Assembly: GCA_902496345.1 (NCBI GenBank)
Contig: CABVAP010000060.1
Span: forward strand, 1-13,407
Source: an uncultured Eubacteriales bacterium
GTDB lineage: Bacteria; Bacillota; Clostridia; Lachnospirales; CAG-274
Direction of reading: 5' to 3'
DNA length: 13,407 nt
This document shows positions 1-7,152 of this stretch, piece after piece. Made by a program: the position numbers and the translations under genes. How positions within the stretch are numbered: the first letter of the stretch is position 1; every line of letters starts with the position of its first letter. The notes beneath the pieces are model-generated. The model searched no databases, was not told where the DNA came from, and saw only the letters and a list, made by a program, of their open reading frames with translations.

Positions 1-4
1 GAGG

Positions 5-56
5 AAAACAGCTGTTTCAAGGGCTTAAAAGCCTTGTGCGAAGAAACAGCTGTTTC
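5..56. repeat. Hairpin A, made of two copies of an AAACAGCTGTTT palindrome
   Basis: AAAACAGCTGTTTC (5-18) and GAAACAGCTGTTTC (43-56) are near-identical copies of a self-complementary 14-mer. They can therefore fold individually or pair with each other over 13 bp (6-18 with 43-55). Between them, AAGGGC (19-24) can pair with GCCTT (31-35) around a TTAAAA loop, leaving a 3' bulge. There is no T-run after it, so it is not a classical terminator. Its role is unknown; it could be an interspersed intergenic repeat or part of the 3' end of the minus-strand transcript. Confidence 0.6.
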
Positions 57-71
57 TTCATACAGTTTGAT

Positions 72-98
72 TTGCAAAAAATCAATGATTTTTTGCAA
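72..98. repeat. Hairpin B, 13-bp inverted repeat with internal A6/T6 runs
   Basis: TTGCAAAAAATCA (72-84) and TGATTTTTTGCAA (86-98) are perfect reverse complements separated by one base. As RNA the centre would open into a small loop. The A6 and T6 runs lie inside the stem on both strands, so it could end transcription weakly in either direction. It lies just past the DUF3006 stop codon on the minus strand and is the second of three consecutive hairpins there. Confidence 0.6.
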
Positions 99-99
99 G

Positions 100-119
100 G
101 CTGTCGACTTTTCGACAGC
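100..119. repeat. Hairpin C, 8-bp stem GCTGTCGA/TCGACAGC
   Basis: GCTGTCGA (100-107) and TCGACAGC (112-119) form a perfect 8-bp stem with a CTTT loop. It starts about six bases after the DUF3006 stop on the minus strand, so it is the first structure met by transcripts leaving that gene. It may protect the 3' end or, together with hairpin B, act as an atypical terminator. No clean T-tract follows. Confidence 0.6.
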
Positions 120-124
120 TTGCT

Positions 125-340
125 CTAACCCCAAAGGGAATCAAATTTTTTCTTTATAGTTTTTTTTCTTTCATCTGTTTTTGATTTATTCAAGTAATAT
201 CTGCCGTTTTCAAATGTTATAATATCACCCTCATTAACATTCCCGTCAATCAGAGAAATATCAATATTTTGCATTTTTTCATCATCAAGATTTTGACAGA
301 CAGCAACACTATCCTCAAATCTGTCAATAACATAATCCAT
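125..340 (-). CDS. DUF3006 family protein
   Basis: This 71-residue soluble protein has no signal peptide or membrane segment. It opens with MDYVIDRFED and continues with an acidic beta-rich stretch containing EGDIITFENGRYYLN (about residues 37-51). It ends in a basic helix and KFDSLWG. The YxIDRFE start, the EGD(I/V) turn and the LW ending are the hallmarks of DUF3006, whose function is unknown. In other Firmicutes the family often sits near metallo-beta-lactamase or ComEC-type genes, but no such neighbour is present here. The start ATG at 340 is supported by an AAGGGG ribosome binding site about eight bases upstream. It follows the cupin gene by only 15 bases on the same strand, so the two are probably co-transcribed. 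Family assignment is fairly secure; no role is proposed. Confidence 0.8.
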   Translation of the reverse strand: MDYVIDRFEDSVAVCQNLDDEKMQNIDISLIDGNVNEGDIITFENGRYYLNKSKTDERKKTIKKKFDSLWG

Positions 341-355
341 AAAATCAGCCCCTTT

Positions 356-691
356 TTATTTAAGGAAATCTTCTCTTTGAGGTGTGAAAACGTCAATTAA
401 AACACCTCTGTCAGAAAGTACTCTACAGCTATGAAGCACGTTAGACGGAACATAAACTGTATCCCCTGCCTCAATTATTTTTGTTTCATCACCGACAGTA
501 TATTCAAACTTTCCTTCAGTACAATAGCTAGCTTGTTCGTGAACGTGAGTATGTGCAGCTCCGGCACCTCCGTTTTCAAATATAACTTCAACAAACATAA
601 TTTTTCCGTTGTGTGCCTTTACTTTTCGGTAGTTCTTGCCCTCTTCGATAACTTCAAGTTCAATGTCCTTGTCATAAAAAAAATTTGACAT
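356..691 (-). CDS. Small single-domain cupin protein
   Basis: This 111-residue protein is one cupin barrel. Cupin motif 1 appears as HTHVHEQ (H47, H49, H51, E52) followed by EGKFEYTVG. Motif 2 appears as GDTVYVPSNVLHS with H87. These histidines and the glutamate are the usual ligands for a divalent metal. Such stand-alone cupins include isomerases, dioxygenases and sugar- or small-molecule-binding proteins, and the sequence does not say which. The ATG at 691 is chosen over an upstream TTG because GGAGGA lies seven bases before it. The gene leads a two-gene unit with the DUF3006 gene, and an extended -10 promoter lies about 70 bases upstream. The substrate is unknown. Confidence 0.85.
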   Translation of the reverse strand: MSNFFYDKDIELEVIEEGKNYRKVKAHNGKIMFVEVIFENGGAGAAHTHVHEQASYCTEGKFEYTVGDETKIIEAGDTVYVPSNVLHSCRVLSDRGVLIDVFTPQREDFLK

Positions 692-753
692 ATAAAATTC
701 CTCCAAAATTTAATTATTTCAAAGAATTTAAGATTAATTATTCCAAAATTCTT

Positions 754-783
754 CTGATATTTCTTTACATTATAGCATACATT
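754..783 (+). promoter_or_regulatory. σE-type sporulation promoter for yqfC
   Basis: CTGATATT (754-761), then exactly 14 bases, then CATACATT (776-783), fits the mother-cell σE pattern (-35 ATATT core, -10 CATACAnT, about 14-base spacing) known from B. subtilis. The downstream genes yqfC and yqfD are σE-controlled there. The predicted start is near 790, leaving a leader of about 70 bases before the yqfC ATG. The match was made by eye, without a scored matrix. Confidence 0.65.
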
Positions 784-797
784 TTAAAATTTGAAAA
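769..797 (-). promoter_or_regulatory. σA-type extended -10 promoter for the cupin gene
   Basis: On the minus strand, TTTTCA (797-792, four of six matches to the -35 consensus) is followed after 17 bases by a perfect TATAAT (774-769). A TG one base upstream of it gives the extended -10 TGCTATAAT (777-769). The predicted start is near 762, giving a leader of about 70 bases. The site shares bases 776-777 with the σE-type -10 of the divergent yqfC promoter. Confidence 0.65.
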
Positions 798-859
798 TAT
801 AAACTGTATAAATAAATTTTAAAAATCATATATTATTCTTAAAAAGGGGAGATATTTGA

Positions 860-1147
860 ATGAAAATAAATCGAAAATCAGCTGTAAATAAATTAAAAAT
901 CAATTTAACATCAGCATTAGAACTCCCAGAAGAAATAATGTTAAATCTTCCTTTGATAACGTTCACAGGAAGAACAAATATGTCAATAGAAAATTACAAA
1001 AATATTGTCGAGTACAGCCAAAAAAGGATAAGGATTTCAACAACTGACGGTGTTATAACAATAGATGGCATAAATTTGTCCTTAAAAGAGCTTACAAAAA
1101 ATTTAATCGTTATAGATGGAAAAATTTCAAATTTAGAGTTTGTTTAG
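860..1147 (+). CDS. yqfC: Sporulation protein YqfC (YabP/YqfC family)
   Basis: This 95-residue protein is a normal-length member of the YabP/YqfC family. It shows the family layout: a short basic N-terminus, then LPEEIMLNLPLITFTGRTNMSIENY around residues 22-46, then beta-rich repeats ending DGKISNLEF. The N-G-x-x-x-(I/V)ENY-like segment and the final beta-hairpins are typical. In B. subtilis yqfC is made in the mother cell under σE and is needed for efficient sporulation; its biochemical role is not known. The ATG at 860 has GGGGAG nine bases upstream. It is the first gene of the long plus-strand operon and directly precedes yqfD, its usual partner. A σE-like promoter lies upstream. Confidence 0.88.
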   Translation: MKINRKSAVNKLKINLTSALELPEEIMLNLPLITFTGRTNMSIENYKNIVEYSQKRIRISTTDGVITIDGINLSLKELTKNLIVIDGKISNLEFV

Positions 1148-1236
1148 ATAGTTTTGCGATATTAATTTTATATAAAAAAATAAAAAGCCGATTAATCAAA
1201 CATTTATTATATTATTTTTTGTAGGTGATAAAAAAT

Positions 1237-2475
1237 ATGTTGTCAACACTATGGAATTATTTGCGTGGTTATGTTATTATAGAGGTGACAGGTTTTTCGA
1301 TAGAAAGATTTTTAAACTTAGTTTCAAAAAAAGAAATTCATATATGGGATTTAAGGGAAACTAAAAGAGGGGCCGAAATGAAAGTTTCTGTTAAGAACTT
1401 CAAAAAACTCAAGCCTTATACAAAAAAAACAAGATGCCACATCAAAATAAAAGGCAGATTTGGTCGCCCTTTTTTCGTAAACTCATTAAAAAAAAGGCAA
1501 CTGTATGTAATTGGTATAACTTTGTTTGTCATAATGGTTTATCTTCTTTCGTCATTTATCTGGCTTATAGAAATAAAAGGCAATTCAAGGATAAAAACAA
1601 AAGACCTATTGGAATTTTGCGAACAAAACGGTTTTTCAGTCGGTTCATATAAAGGTTCAATAGATAAGAAAGAATTGAGAAAAATTTTAAAAAACAACTT
1701 TCCCGATATTTCTTGGATAGCAATAGAATTTACAGGAACAAAAGCTACTATTGAATTAAGGGAAACCCTACCCAATGTTCAAAAGGTGGATAATTCAGAA
1801 AATTGCGACATAATTGCAAAAAATAATTCTATTGTTGATTCCATTGTAACAATATCAGGGACCCCTCTGGTCAGAAAAGGTGATGTTGTTTCAAAGGGTG
1901 ACGTACTAGTTTCCGGCGAACTTCTAATAAAAGAAGACGAAACGGGAACAATAAAGAGGTACACCCATTCTTCAGCTAAGATAATTGGGCGAACAAAGTA
2001 TAAATTTATGGCAAAAGTCCCGTTTAAATATGCAAAAAAAGTTTATACAGGAAATGAACAAAATACATATAACCTTAACATTTTAGGAAAAGGTATAAAC
2101 ATTTACAACCCTGAAATCCAGTATAAAAATTATGATTTTTTTGATTCATTAAACCAATTAGAAATAACCGAAAATTACCCACTACCGGTCATACTAAAGA
2201 AAACCGTCTACAAAGAATTTAACTATGTTCAAAAAGAACATTCTTATGACGAAGCTAAAGCCAGAGGTGAACAGCTACTAAACCAAAAAATACTTCAATA
2301 TTTTGATTTTAACACCGATATAATTAATAAAGAATTTAACTACAAAAAGACGGATAGCTCTCTTGTTGTTACTGTAAGTGTAACAGTTTTAGAGGATATA
2401 TGCGAAGATAGAAAAATAGATATTTCTCAAAATAATGAAAATGAAAGGGGTTCTAATATTAATGGAACAACATAA
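1237..2475 (+). CDS. yqfD: Sporulation protein YqfD
   Basis: This 412-residue membrane protein matches the YqfD family. It starts MLSTLWNYLRGYV, the typical YqfD opening, and has a basic cytoplasmic N-terminal region of about 85 residues. A single membrane segment at about residues 89-110 is followed by a large outside region resembling that of cell-division-type POTRA proteins (IKGNSRIKTKDL, then FPDISWIAIEFTGTKATIELRE). YqfD is required for sporulation in B. subtilis and is produced in the mother cell, though its exact activity is unresolved. The ATG at 1237 is preferred over the in-frame GTG at 1225 because AGGTGAT, a good ribosome binding site, overlaps that GTG. The last 14 bases overlap phoH, suggesting coupled translation. 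Confidence 0.9.
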   Translation: MLSTLWNYLRGYVIIEVTGFSIERFLNLVSKKEIHIWDLRETKRGAEMKVSVKNFKKLKPYTKKTRCHIKIKGRFGRPFFVNSLKKRQLYVIGITLFVIMVYLLSSFIWLIEIKGNSRIKTKDLLEFCEQNGFSVGSYKGSIDKKELRKILKNNFPDISWIAIEFTGTKATIELRETLPNVQKVDNSENCDIIAKNNSIVDSIVTISGTPLVRKGDVVSKGDVLVSGELLIKEDETGTIKRYTHSSAKIIGRTKYKFMAKVPFKYAKKVYTGNEQNTYNLNILGKGINIYNPEIQYKNYDFFDSLNQLEITENYPLPVILKKTVYKEFNYVQKEHSYDEAKARGEQLLNQKILQYFDFNTDIINKEFNYKKTDSSLVVTVSVTVLEDICEDRKIDISQNNENERGSNINGTT

Positions 2476-3490
2476 AATGCAAATTAAAAACGAATTTATA
2501 TCAGAAGTTTTTGGTAAGTTCGATGAAAATATAAAAAAACTTGAAAATGCTTTTTCAGTTTCTGTAGTAAATAGAGATGACAGCATTGTAATTTCAGGTG
2601 ATAAAGATAACGTTGAGATGACAGAAAAAGTTTTATCAGCTATAGTAAAAGACGCTGATAAAGGAGAGAATATAGACGAACAGAAGATAAACTACTACAT
2701 TTCTGAATTAAAAGAAAAAACTGTTGAAGAAATTCAAGAAATGAATAATGATTTTATTTGTATGAGTATATCCGGTCGTCCGGTAAAACCAAAGACCCTT
2801 GGTCAAAAAGATTATGCCGATAAAATAAGAAAAAATACAATTGTTTTTGGCATCGGACCGGCAGGAACAGGAAAGACATATCTTGCTATGGCTATGGCTA
2901 TAACTGCATTTAAAAACAATGATGTAAGTAGAATTATTTTAACAAGACCGGCGATTGAAGCCGGTGAAAACCTTGGTTTTCTTCCCGGAGATATGCAACA
3001 AAAAGTAGACCCATATTTAAGACCACTTTACGATGCACTATATGAAATAATGGGAGCAGACCAGTTCCAAAAGAATATTGAAAAAGGTGCAATAGAGGTT
3101 GCCCCACTTGCTTATATGCGTGGTAGAACATTAGACAATTCATTTATAGTTTTAGACGAGGCACAAAACACAACACCGGAACAGATGAAAATGTTTTTAA
3201 CAAGAATAGGTTTCGGCTCAAAAGCAGTTATAACAGGTGATGTAACACAAATCGACTTGCCTAACGGAAAACGTTCAGGACTCATAGAGTCTACAAAAAT
3301 TTTGCAAGGTATTGATGATATTGAAATAGTAACACTTACAAATAAAGACGTTGTTCGTCACCCACTTGTACAAAAAATTATAAACGCTTACGAAGTTTAT
3401 GAGCAAAAAAAAGATAAAGAAAAAGATAAAGAACAAAAAAATAAAGATTTCAAAGCAAAAGACAATAAATACAAAAAATTCGGAAGATAA
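2462..3490 (+). CDS. phoH: PhoH family ATPase (PhoH/PhoL)
   Basis: This 342-residue cytoplasmic protein has an N-terminal region of about 105 residues, possibly KH-like, then the PhoH P-loop domain. Walker A is GPAGTGKT (132-139), the conserved RPAIEAGENLGFLPGD block follows at about 162-177, and Walker B is FIVLDEAQN (228-236). A sensor-like TGDVTQIDLP (258-267) completes the fold. PhoH proteins are RNA-linked ATPases, probably helicase- or nuclease-associated, and the gene commonly neighbours ybeY, which matures rRNA. The start at 2462 has GAAAGGGG 11 bases upstream inside the yqfD end and overlaps yqfD by 14 bases; an ATG at 2435 lacks such a site. The last 30 or so residues are an unusual lysine-rich tail. 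Confidence 0.93.
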   Translation: MEQHKMQIKNEFISEVFGKFDENIKKLENAFSVSVVNRDDSIVISGDKDNVEMTEKVLSAIVKDADKGENIDEQKINYYISELKEKTVEEIQEMNNDFICMSISGRPVKPKTLGQKDYADKIRKNTIVFGIGPAGTGKTYLAMAMAITAFKNNDVSRIILTRPAIEAGENLGFLPGDMQQKVDPYLRPLYDALYEIMGADQFQKNIEKGAIEVAPLAYMRGRTLDNSFIVLDEAQNTTPEQMKMFLTRIGFGSKAVITGDVTQIDLPNGKRSGLIESTKILQGIDDIEIVTLTNKDVVRHPLVQKIINAYEVYEQKKDKEKDKEQKNKDFKAKDNKYKKFGR

Positions 3491-3519
3491 CTTTTATATT
3501 TTGCAAAAGAAGGGATATT

Positions 3520-5634
3520 ATGATAAAATTAAGGCTATCCAAAAAGGTAATTTTTAATATATTTCTTGTATTGATGGCATTTATAATAACGCTGATTTGC
3601 TCTTTTTCTGAAAATTTAATTTCTGATAAAATAGAGCTTAAAGTTGGCTCGGTTAGCCCACAAAAGTACATTGCAGAAGAAGAAATCAAAAACGAAATAG
3701 CAACGCAAAGAAATATTGATAAAGCTGTTTCGGAGGTTTCAACGTTATATACGCAAGACAAATCTGTCAAAAAAAGAGTTTTAAAAGAGCTTAACTCATT
3801 TTTTGACTATTTAGATACTAACGCAGAAATCCTCAAAAACAAAGTTTCTGAAAATCAATCAACGCAATTGCAAAATGTTGAAAGTCTAGCTAAAATTAAC
3901 AACAACAGCACGCAAGACAGTGATTCAGAGTTATCATCAAAAATATATTTATCTCAAAGTCAAATATTAACACTTGCAAATATGGACTCAAATACCAGAA
4001 ACGAATTAAAAAATAATTTGCAAGAAATAATAGAGTTTGCATTAGACCAAGGGATAAAAGAAGATTACGAAGAAAAGACTTTGTTATTAATTAATGACAA
4101 AATTTCAGCATTAAATTTACAGAGTGATATTTCTGAAATAAGCTATTCAATTATATTATGTATAATTGAGCCAAATATGATTGCCGATGTTACAGCAACA
4201 GAAAAAGCAAAAGAAGAAAAGGCAGCATCTGTCGAGCCTGTAATGGTTTTAAAAAATCAAAAAATTGTTGATTCCGGAGAGATAATAACAGAAGAGATAT
4301 ATTCACTTTTATTTTCAGCTGGATACATAAAAAAGGATAATCTAAGCGATAACATAATCCCTATAGTAGGTGAAGCACTTTTAATATTTTTCATAATAGT
4401 TTTAACAATCTATTACATATATAAATTTCATAAGGCACTATGGACACAAAAAAATGAAAAATTACTTTTGCTGTTTGTGTATGCCCTAGTCACTATTGCG
4501 ACAAAAGTACTTGTAGACGCAAGTATACCATATATGTTTATACCCGTTCTACTCTTCACATTGTTGATAGCTATATTTTTAAATTATCGTCTTGCAATAG
4601 TCCTAAACTTCTGCCTATGTATAATATATTACGTTGCCTTTAATTTAAGCACATCTTTTTTAATATACTTTTCAATGGCTGGAATGATTAATGCGTTTAT
4701 GGCAAATTACTTTAAGGACCATAGCAAAATATTCAAAGTTGGGTTGTTAAATAGTATAGCAGAAACATTTTTAATGGGAGCAGTAACGTTATACTCAAAT
4801 AAGACTATTGATAACGAACTTCTTAAAAATCTTTTGTTTGCCTTTTCAAATGGGATATTGACATTAATTTTGTGTACAGGTATAACACCTTGTCTTGAGT
4901 ATATGTTTGGCGTTATGTCATACTATAGACTTTTAGGGCTTATAAATCCGGATAACACACTTTTAAGAAAATTAATGCTAGAGTGTCCGGGTACATATAA
5001 TCATAGCATAATTGTTGCAAATCTTGCAGAAGCAGCAGCATTTGAAATAGGTGCAAATTCAATTTTAGCAAAAGTGGGAAGCTATTACCACGATATAGGA
5101 AAACTAAAATATCCGCAATATTTCAGTGAAAATATTCGTGGCGAAAATCCACATAACTCATTAGACCCTTACGAAAGTGCAAAAATAATTTCAAGTCACG
5201 TTTCAGAAGGATTAAACTATGCTGTTGAATATAAACTTCCGAATGTTATAAAAGATATAATTGAACAACATCACGGCAATACTATTATGGGATTTTTCTA
5301 TTTCAAAGCGAAACAAACAAAACCAGAAAACACGGTAAATGAACTTGATTTCCGTTATAAACATAGAAAGCCTCAAACAAAAGAAGCAGCAATAGTAATG
5401 CTTGCCGATACTGTAGAGGCAGCAATCAGAAGTAAAAACGAAACTGATATAAAAGAAATCAAGAAATTTGTTCACGAATTAATAAAAGGCAAATTAATTG
5501 ACGGACAATTTAATGAATGTCCTCTTAAAATTCGTGAATTAGACAAAATAGAAAATGCTTTTATGGGTGTCTTAAATGGAATGTATCACGAGAGAGTGGC
5601 ATATCCAACTGACAAAAAAGAAGAACAAGCATAA
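3520..5634 (+). CDS. pgpH: Cyclic-di-AMP phosphodiesterase PgpH (YqfF), 7TM-HD family
   Basis: This 704-residue integral membrane protein has the full 7TMR-HD layout. A first membrane segment (about 10-28) is followed by an extracytoplasmic 7TMR-HDED region (about 33-278). Seven membrane helices come next (about 281-300, 313-330, 335-352, 355-375, 378-395, 405-425, 436-455), then a cytoplasmic HD domain. Metal-binding residues are visible: H495 (NHS), H524-D525 (YYHDIGK), H560, H584-H585 (EQHHG) and D630 (LADTVEAA). The family hydrolyses c-di-AMP to pApA, controlling potassium and osmolyte balance and wall homeostasis. AGAAGGG sits just upstream of the ATG. It lies between phoH and ybeY, as in B. 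subtilis. All catalytic motifs are present, so it should be active. Confidence 0.92.
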   Translation: MIKLRLSKKVIFNIFLVLMAFIITLICSFSENLISDKIELKVGSVSPQKYIAEEEIKNEIATQRNIDKAVSEVSTLYTQDKSVKKRVLKELNSFFDYLDTNAEILKNKVSENQSTQLQNVESLAKINNNSTQDSDSELSSKIYLSQSQILTLANMDSNTRNELKNNLQEIIEFALDQGIKEDYEEKTLLLINDKISALNLQSDISEISYSIILCIIEPNMIADVTATEKAKEEKAASVEPVMVLKNQKIVDSGEIITEEIYSLLFSAGYIKKDNLSDNIIPIVGEALLIFFIIVLTIYYIYKFHKALWTQKNEKLLLLFVYALVTIATKVLVDASIPYMFIPVLLFTLLIAIFLNYRLAIVLNFCLCIIYYVAFNLSTSFLIYFSMAGMINAFMANYFKDHSKIFKVGLLNSIAETFLMGAVTLYSNKTIDNELLKNLLFAFSNGILTLILCTGITPCLEYMFGVMSYYRLLGLINPDNTLLRKLMLECPGTYNHSIIVANLAEAAAFEIGANSILAKVGSYYHDIGKLKYPQYFSENIRGENPHNSLDPYESAKIISSHVSEGLNYAVEYKLPNVIKDIIEQHHGNTIMGFFYFKAKQTKPENTVNELDFRYKHRKPQTKEAAIVMLADTVEAAIRSKNETDIKEIKKFVHELIKGKLIDGQFNECPLKIRELDKIENAFMGVLNGMYHERVAYPTDKKEEQA

Positions 5635-5651
5635 ACAAAGGGGATAACAAT

Positions 5652-6119
5652 ATGAACATACTTTTTGAAAACGAAACCGATTATGATTTTAGCCAAGAAA
5701 AATTGGACCTTTTAAATAAAGTTATTTCAGAAACGTTAAGATATGAAAATTTTTCAGATAACGTTGAGATAAGTTTAACGATTGTAACAAATGATGATAT
5801 TCAAGCGATAAATGCAAAGTTCAGGGATATAGATAGACCGACTGACGTTCTTTCATTTCCGCTTATAGATTTTGAAAATGGTGAAGAACCGGAACAAAAC
5901 GGTGATGAACCAATAGCACTTGGTGACATAGTAATAAGCATAGAAAAAGCAAAATCTCAGGCAGAGGAATATGGACACTCTCTTGACAGAGAACTTGGCT
6001 TTTTAACAGCACATAGTATGTTACATCTACTTGGCTATGACCATATAGAGCCTGATGAAGAAAAAATTATGTTTGCAAAGCAAAAAGATATATTAGATAA
6101 CCTTGGACTTAAAAGATAG
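5652..6119 (+). CDS. ybeY: Endoribonuclease YbeY (rRNA maturation factor)
   Basis: This 155-residue protein is of normal family length. The zinc-binding signature HSMLHLLGYDH gives H121, H125 and H131 in the H-x3-H-x5-H spacing. Upstream are the conserved RDIDRPTDVLSFP (58-70) and LGDIVIS (90-96) blocks. YbeY is a metal-dependent RNase for 16S rRNA 3'-end maturation and ribosome quality control in the cytoplasm. AAGGGGAT lies just before the ATG, 17 bases after the pgpH stop. In B. subtilis dgkA would follow; here a cytidine deaminase follows after 40 bases. No unusual residues are seen. Confidence 0.94.
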   Translation: MNILFENETDYDFSQEKLDLLNKVISETLRYENFSDNVEISLTIVTNDDIQAINAKFRDIDRPTDVLSFPLIDFENGEEPEQNGDEPIALGDIVISIEKAKSQAEEYGHSLDRELGFLTAHSMLHLLGYDHIEPDEEKIMFAKQKDILDNLGLKR

Positions 6120-6159
6120 TTCATTACGTGTTTTGAAAAAACAAAAGGAAGTGATTAAT

Positions 6160-6570
6160 ATGTTTAACTCTGAAGATGAAAACAAAGAAAATCTTTTGTT
6201 GATAGAAAAAGCAAAAGAAGCAAAAGAAAATTCATATTCGCCATATTCCAAATTTAGAGTTGGTGCAGCTTTGCTTACAGAGGATAATCAAATATTTTTA
6301 GGTTGTAATATAGAAAATTCTTCCTATGGTGCAACAATCTGTGCAGAAAGAACTGCTATTTCAAAGGCAGTATCTTCCAGTGTAAGAGATTTCAAAAAAA
6401 TAGCTATAGTATCGGATTTAGACGACCTAACCTACCCTTGTGGTATATGCTTACAGGTAATGTCAGAATTTATGCCAAACGGTAAAATCATATTACAAGA
6501 TAAAAATAAAAAAATACATAGTTACAATGTATCAGATTTTTTACCTAATTGTTTTAAGTTAGATAATTAG
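6160..6570 (+). CDS. cdd: Cytidine deaminase (tetrameric type)
   Basis: This 136-residue protein deaminates cytidine and deoxycytidine to uridine and deoxyuridine for pyrimidine salvage. The zinc site is visible as CAERTA (C61, catalytic E63) and PCGIC (C94, C97). The substrate-binding GCNIENSSYGATI (48-60) and a C-terminal FLPNCF that resembles the usual LLPxxF are also present. The commonly seen CRQV after the second cysteine pair reads CLQV here (L98), a mild deviation. The ATG at 6160 is chosen because AAGGAAGTGAT lies just upstream; a longer reading from 6103 would run into ybeY and lacks a ribosome binding site. The gene sits between ybeY and a uracil-DNA glycosylase gene. Confidence is high. 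Confidence 0.92.
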   Translation: MFNSEDENKENLLLIEKAKEAKENSYSPYSKFRVGAALLTEDNQIFLGCNIENSSYGATICAERTAISKAVSSSVRDFKKIAIVSDLDDLTYPCGICLQVMSEFMPNGKIILQDKNKKIHSYNVSDFLPNCFKLDN

Positions 6571-6585
6571 TAGAGGTGAAAAGAT

Positions 6586-7152
6586 ATGTATACTTGGGAG
6601 GAACTTGAAGAAAGATGTTTAAATTGCCAAAAATGTGGACTTTCAACAACTAGAACAAATGTAGTAATCGGTGTTGGAAATAAAAATAGTGACATTTTAT
6701 TTGTCGGTGAAGGTCCCGGCGAGCAGGAGGATTTAAAAGGTGAACCGTTTGTCGGTCCTGCCGGACAACTTTTGGATAAAATGCTTTCAGCTATAGACCT
6801 AAAGCGTTCAGATGTCTACATAGCAAATATAGTAAAATGTCGTCCACCATATAATCGTGACCCAAAACCAGAAGAACAAAATGCCTGTATAAATTTTCTT
6901 AGACATCAGTTTCTGTTGATTAGACCCAAAATAATAGTATGCCTTGGTAGAATAGCAGCACAGGCAATAATAGACCCAAATTTTAAAATAACAAGAAGTC
7001 GAGGTATATGGTATACCAGAAAAAATTGCCATATAATAGCAACATATCACCCATCAGCACTTTTGCGTGATGAAAATAAAAAACGCCCTGCGTGGGAAGA
7101 TTTTAAATCAATAAGAGATAAATATAATGAAGTGAGGTTAAAAGATGAATAA
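6586..7152 (+). CDS. Family-4 (4Fe-4S) uracil-DNA glycosylase
   Basis: This 188-residue protein fits the family-4 uracil-DNA glycosylases that remove uracil from DNA to start base-excision repair. Four cysteines suited to a 4Fe-4S cluster are present: C14 and C17 (CQKC), C85 (VKCRPP) and C101, the last pair 15 residues apart, as expected. Motif 1 reads GEGPGEQED (41-49) in place of the common GEAPG, followed by the GEPFVGPAGQLLD block. The DNA-intercalation motif is YHPSALLR (154-161). TAGAGGTGA lies before the ATG at 6586. The stop overlaps the start of era by eight bases, so the two are translationally coupled. In B. subtilis no such gene stands between cdd and era. The family is clear; the precise substrate range is inferred. 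Confidence 0.9.
   Translation: MYTWEELEERCLNCQKCGLSTTRTNVVIGVGNKNSDILFVGEGPGEQEDLKGEPFVGPAGQLLDKMLSAIDLKRSDVYIANIVKCRPPYNRDPKPEEQNACINFLRHQFLLIRPKIIVCLGRIAAQAIIDPNFKITRSRGIWYTRKNCHIIATYHPSALLRDENKKRPAWEDFKSIRDKYNEVRLKDE

Noticed and set aside
1..124. CRISPR array or mobile-element end
   Set aside because: The inverted repeats are of three different sequences with no regular spacing, no spacers, no transposase and no target-site duplication visible.
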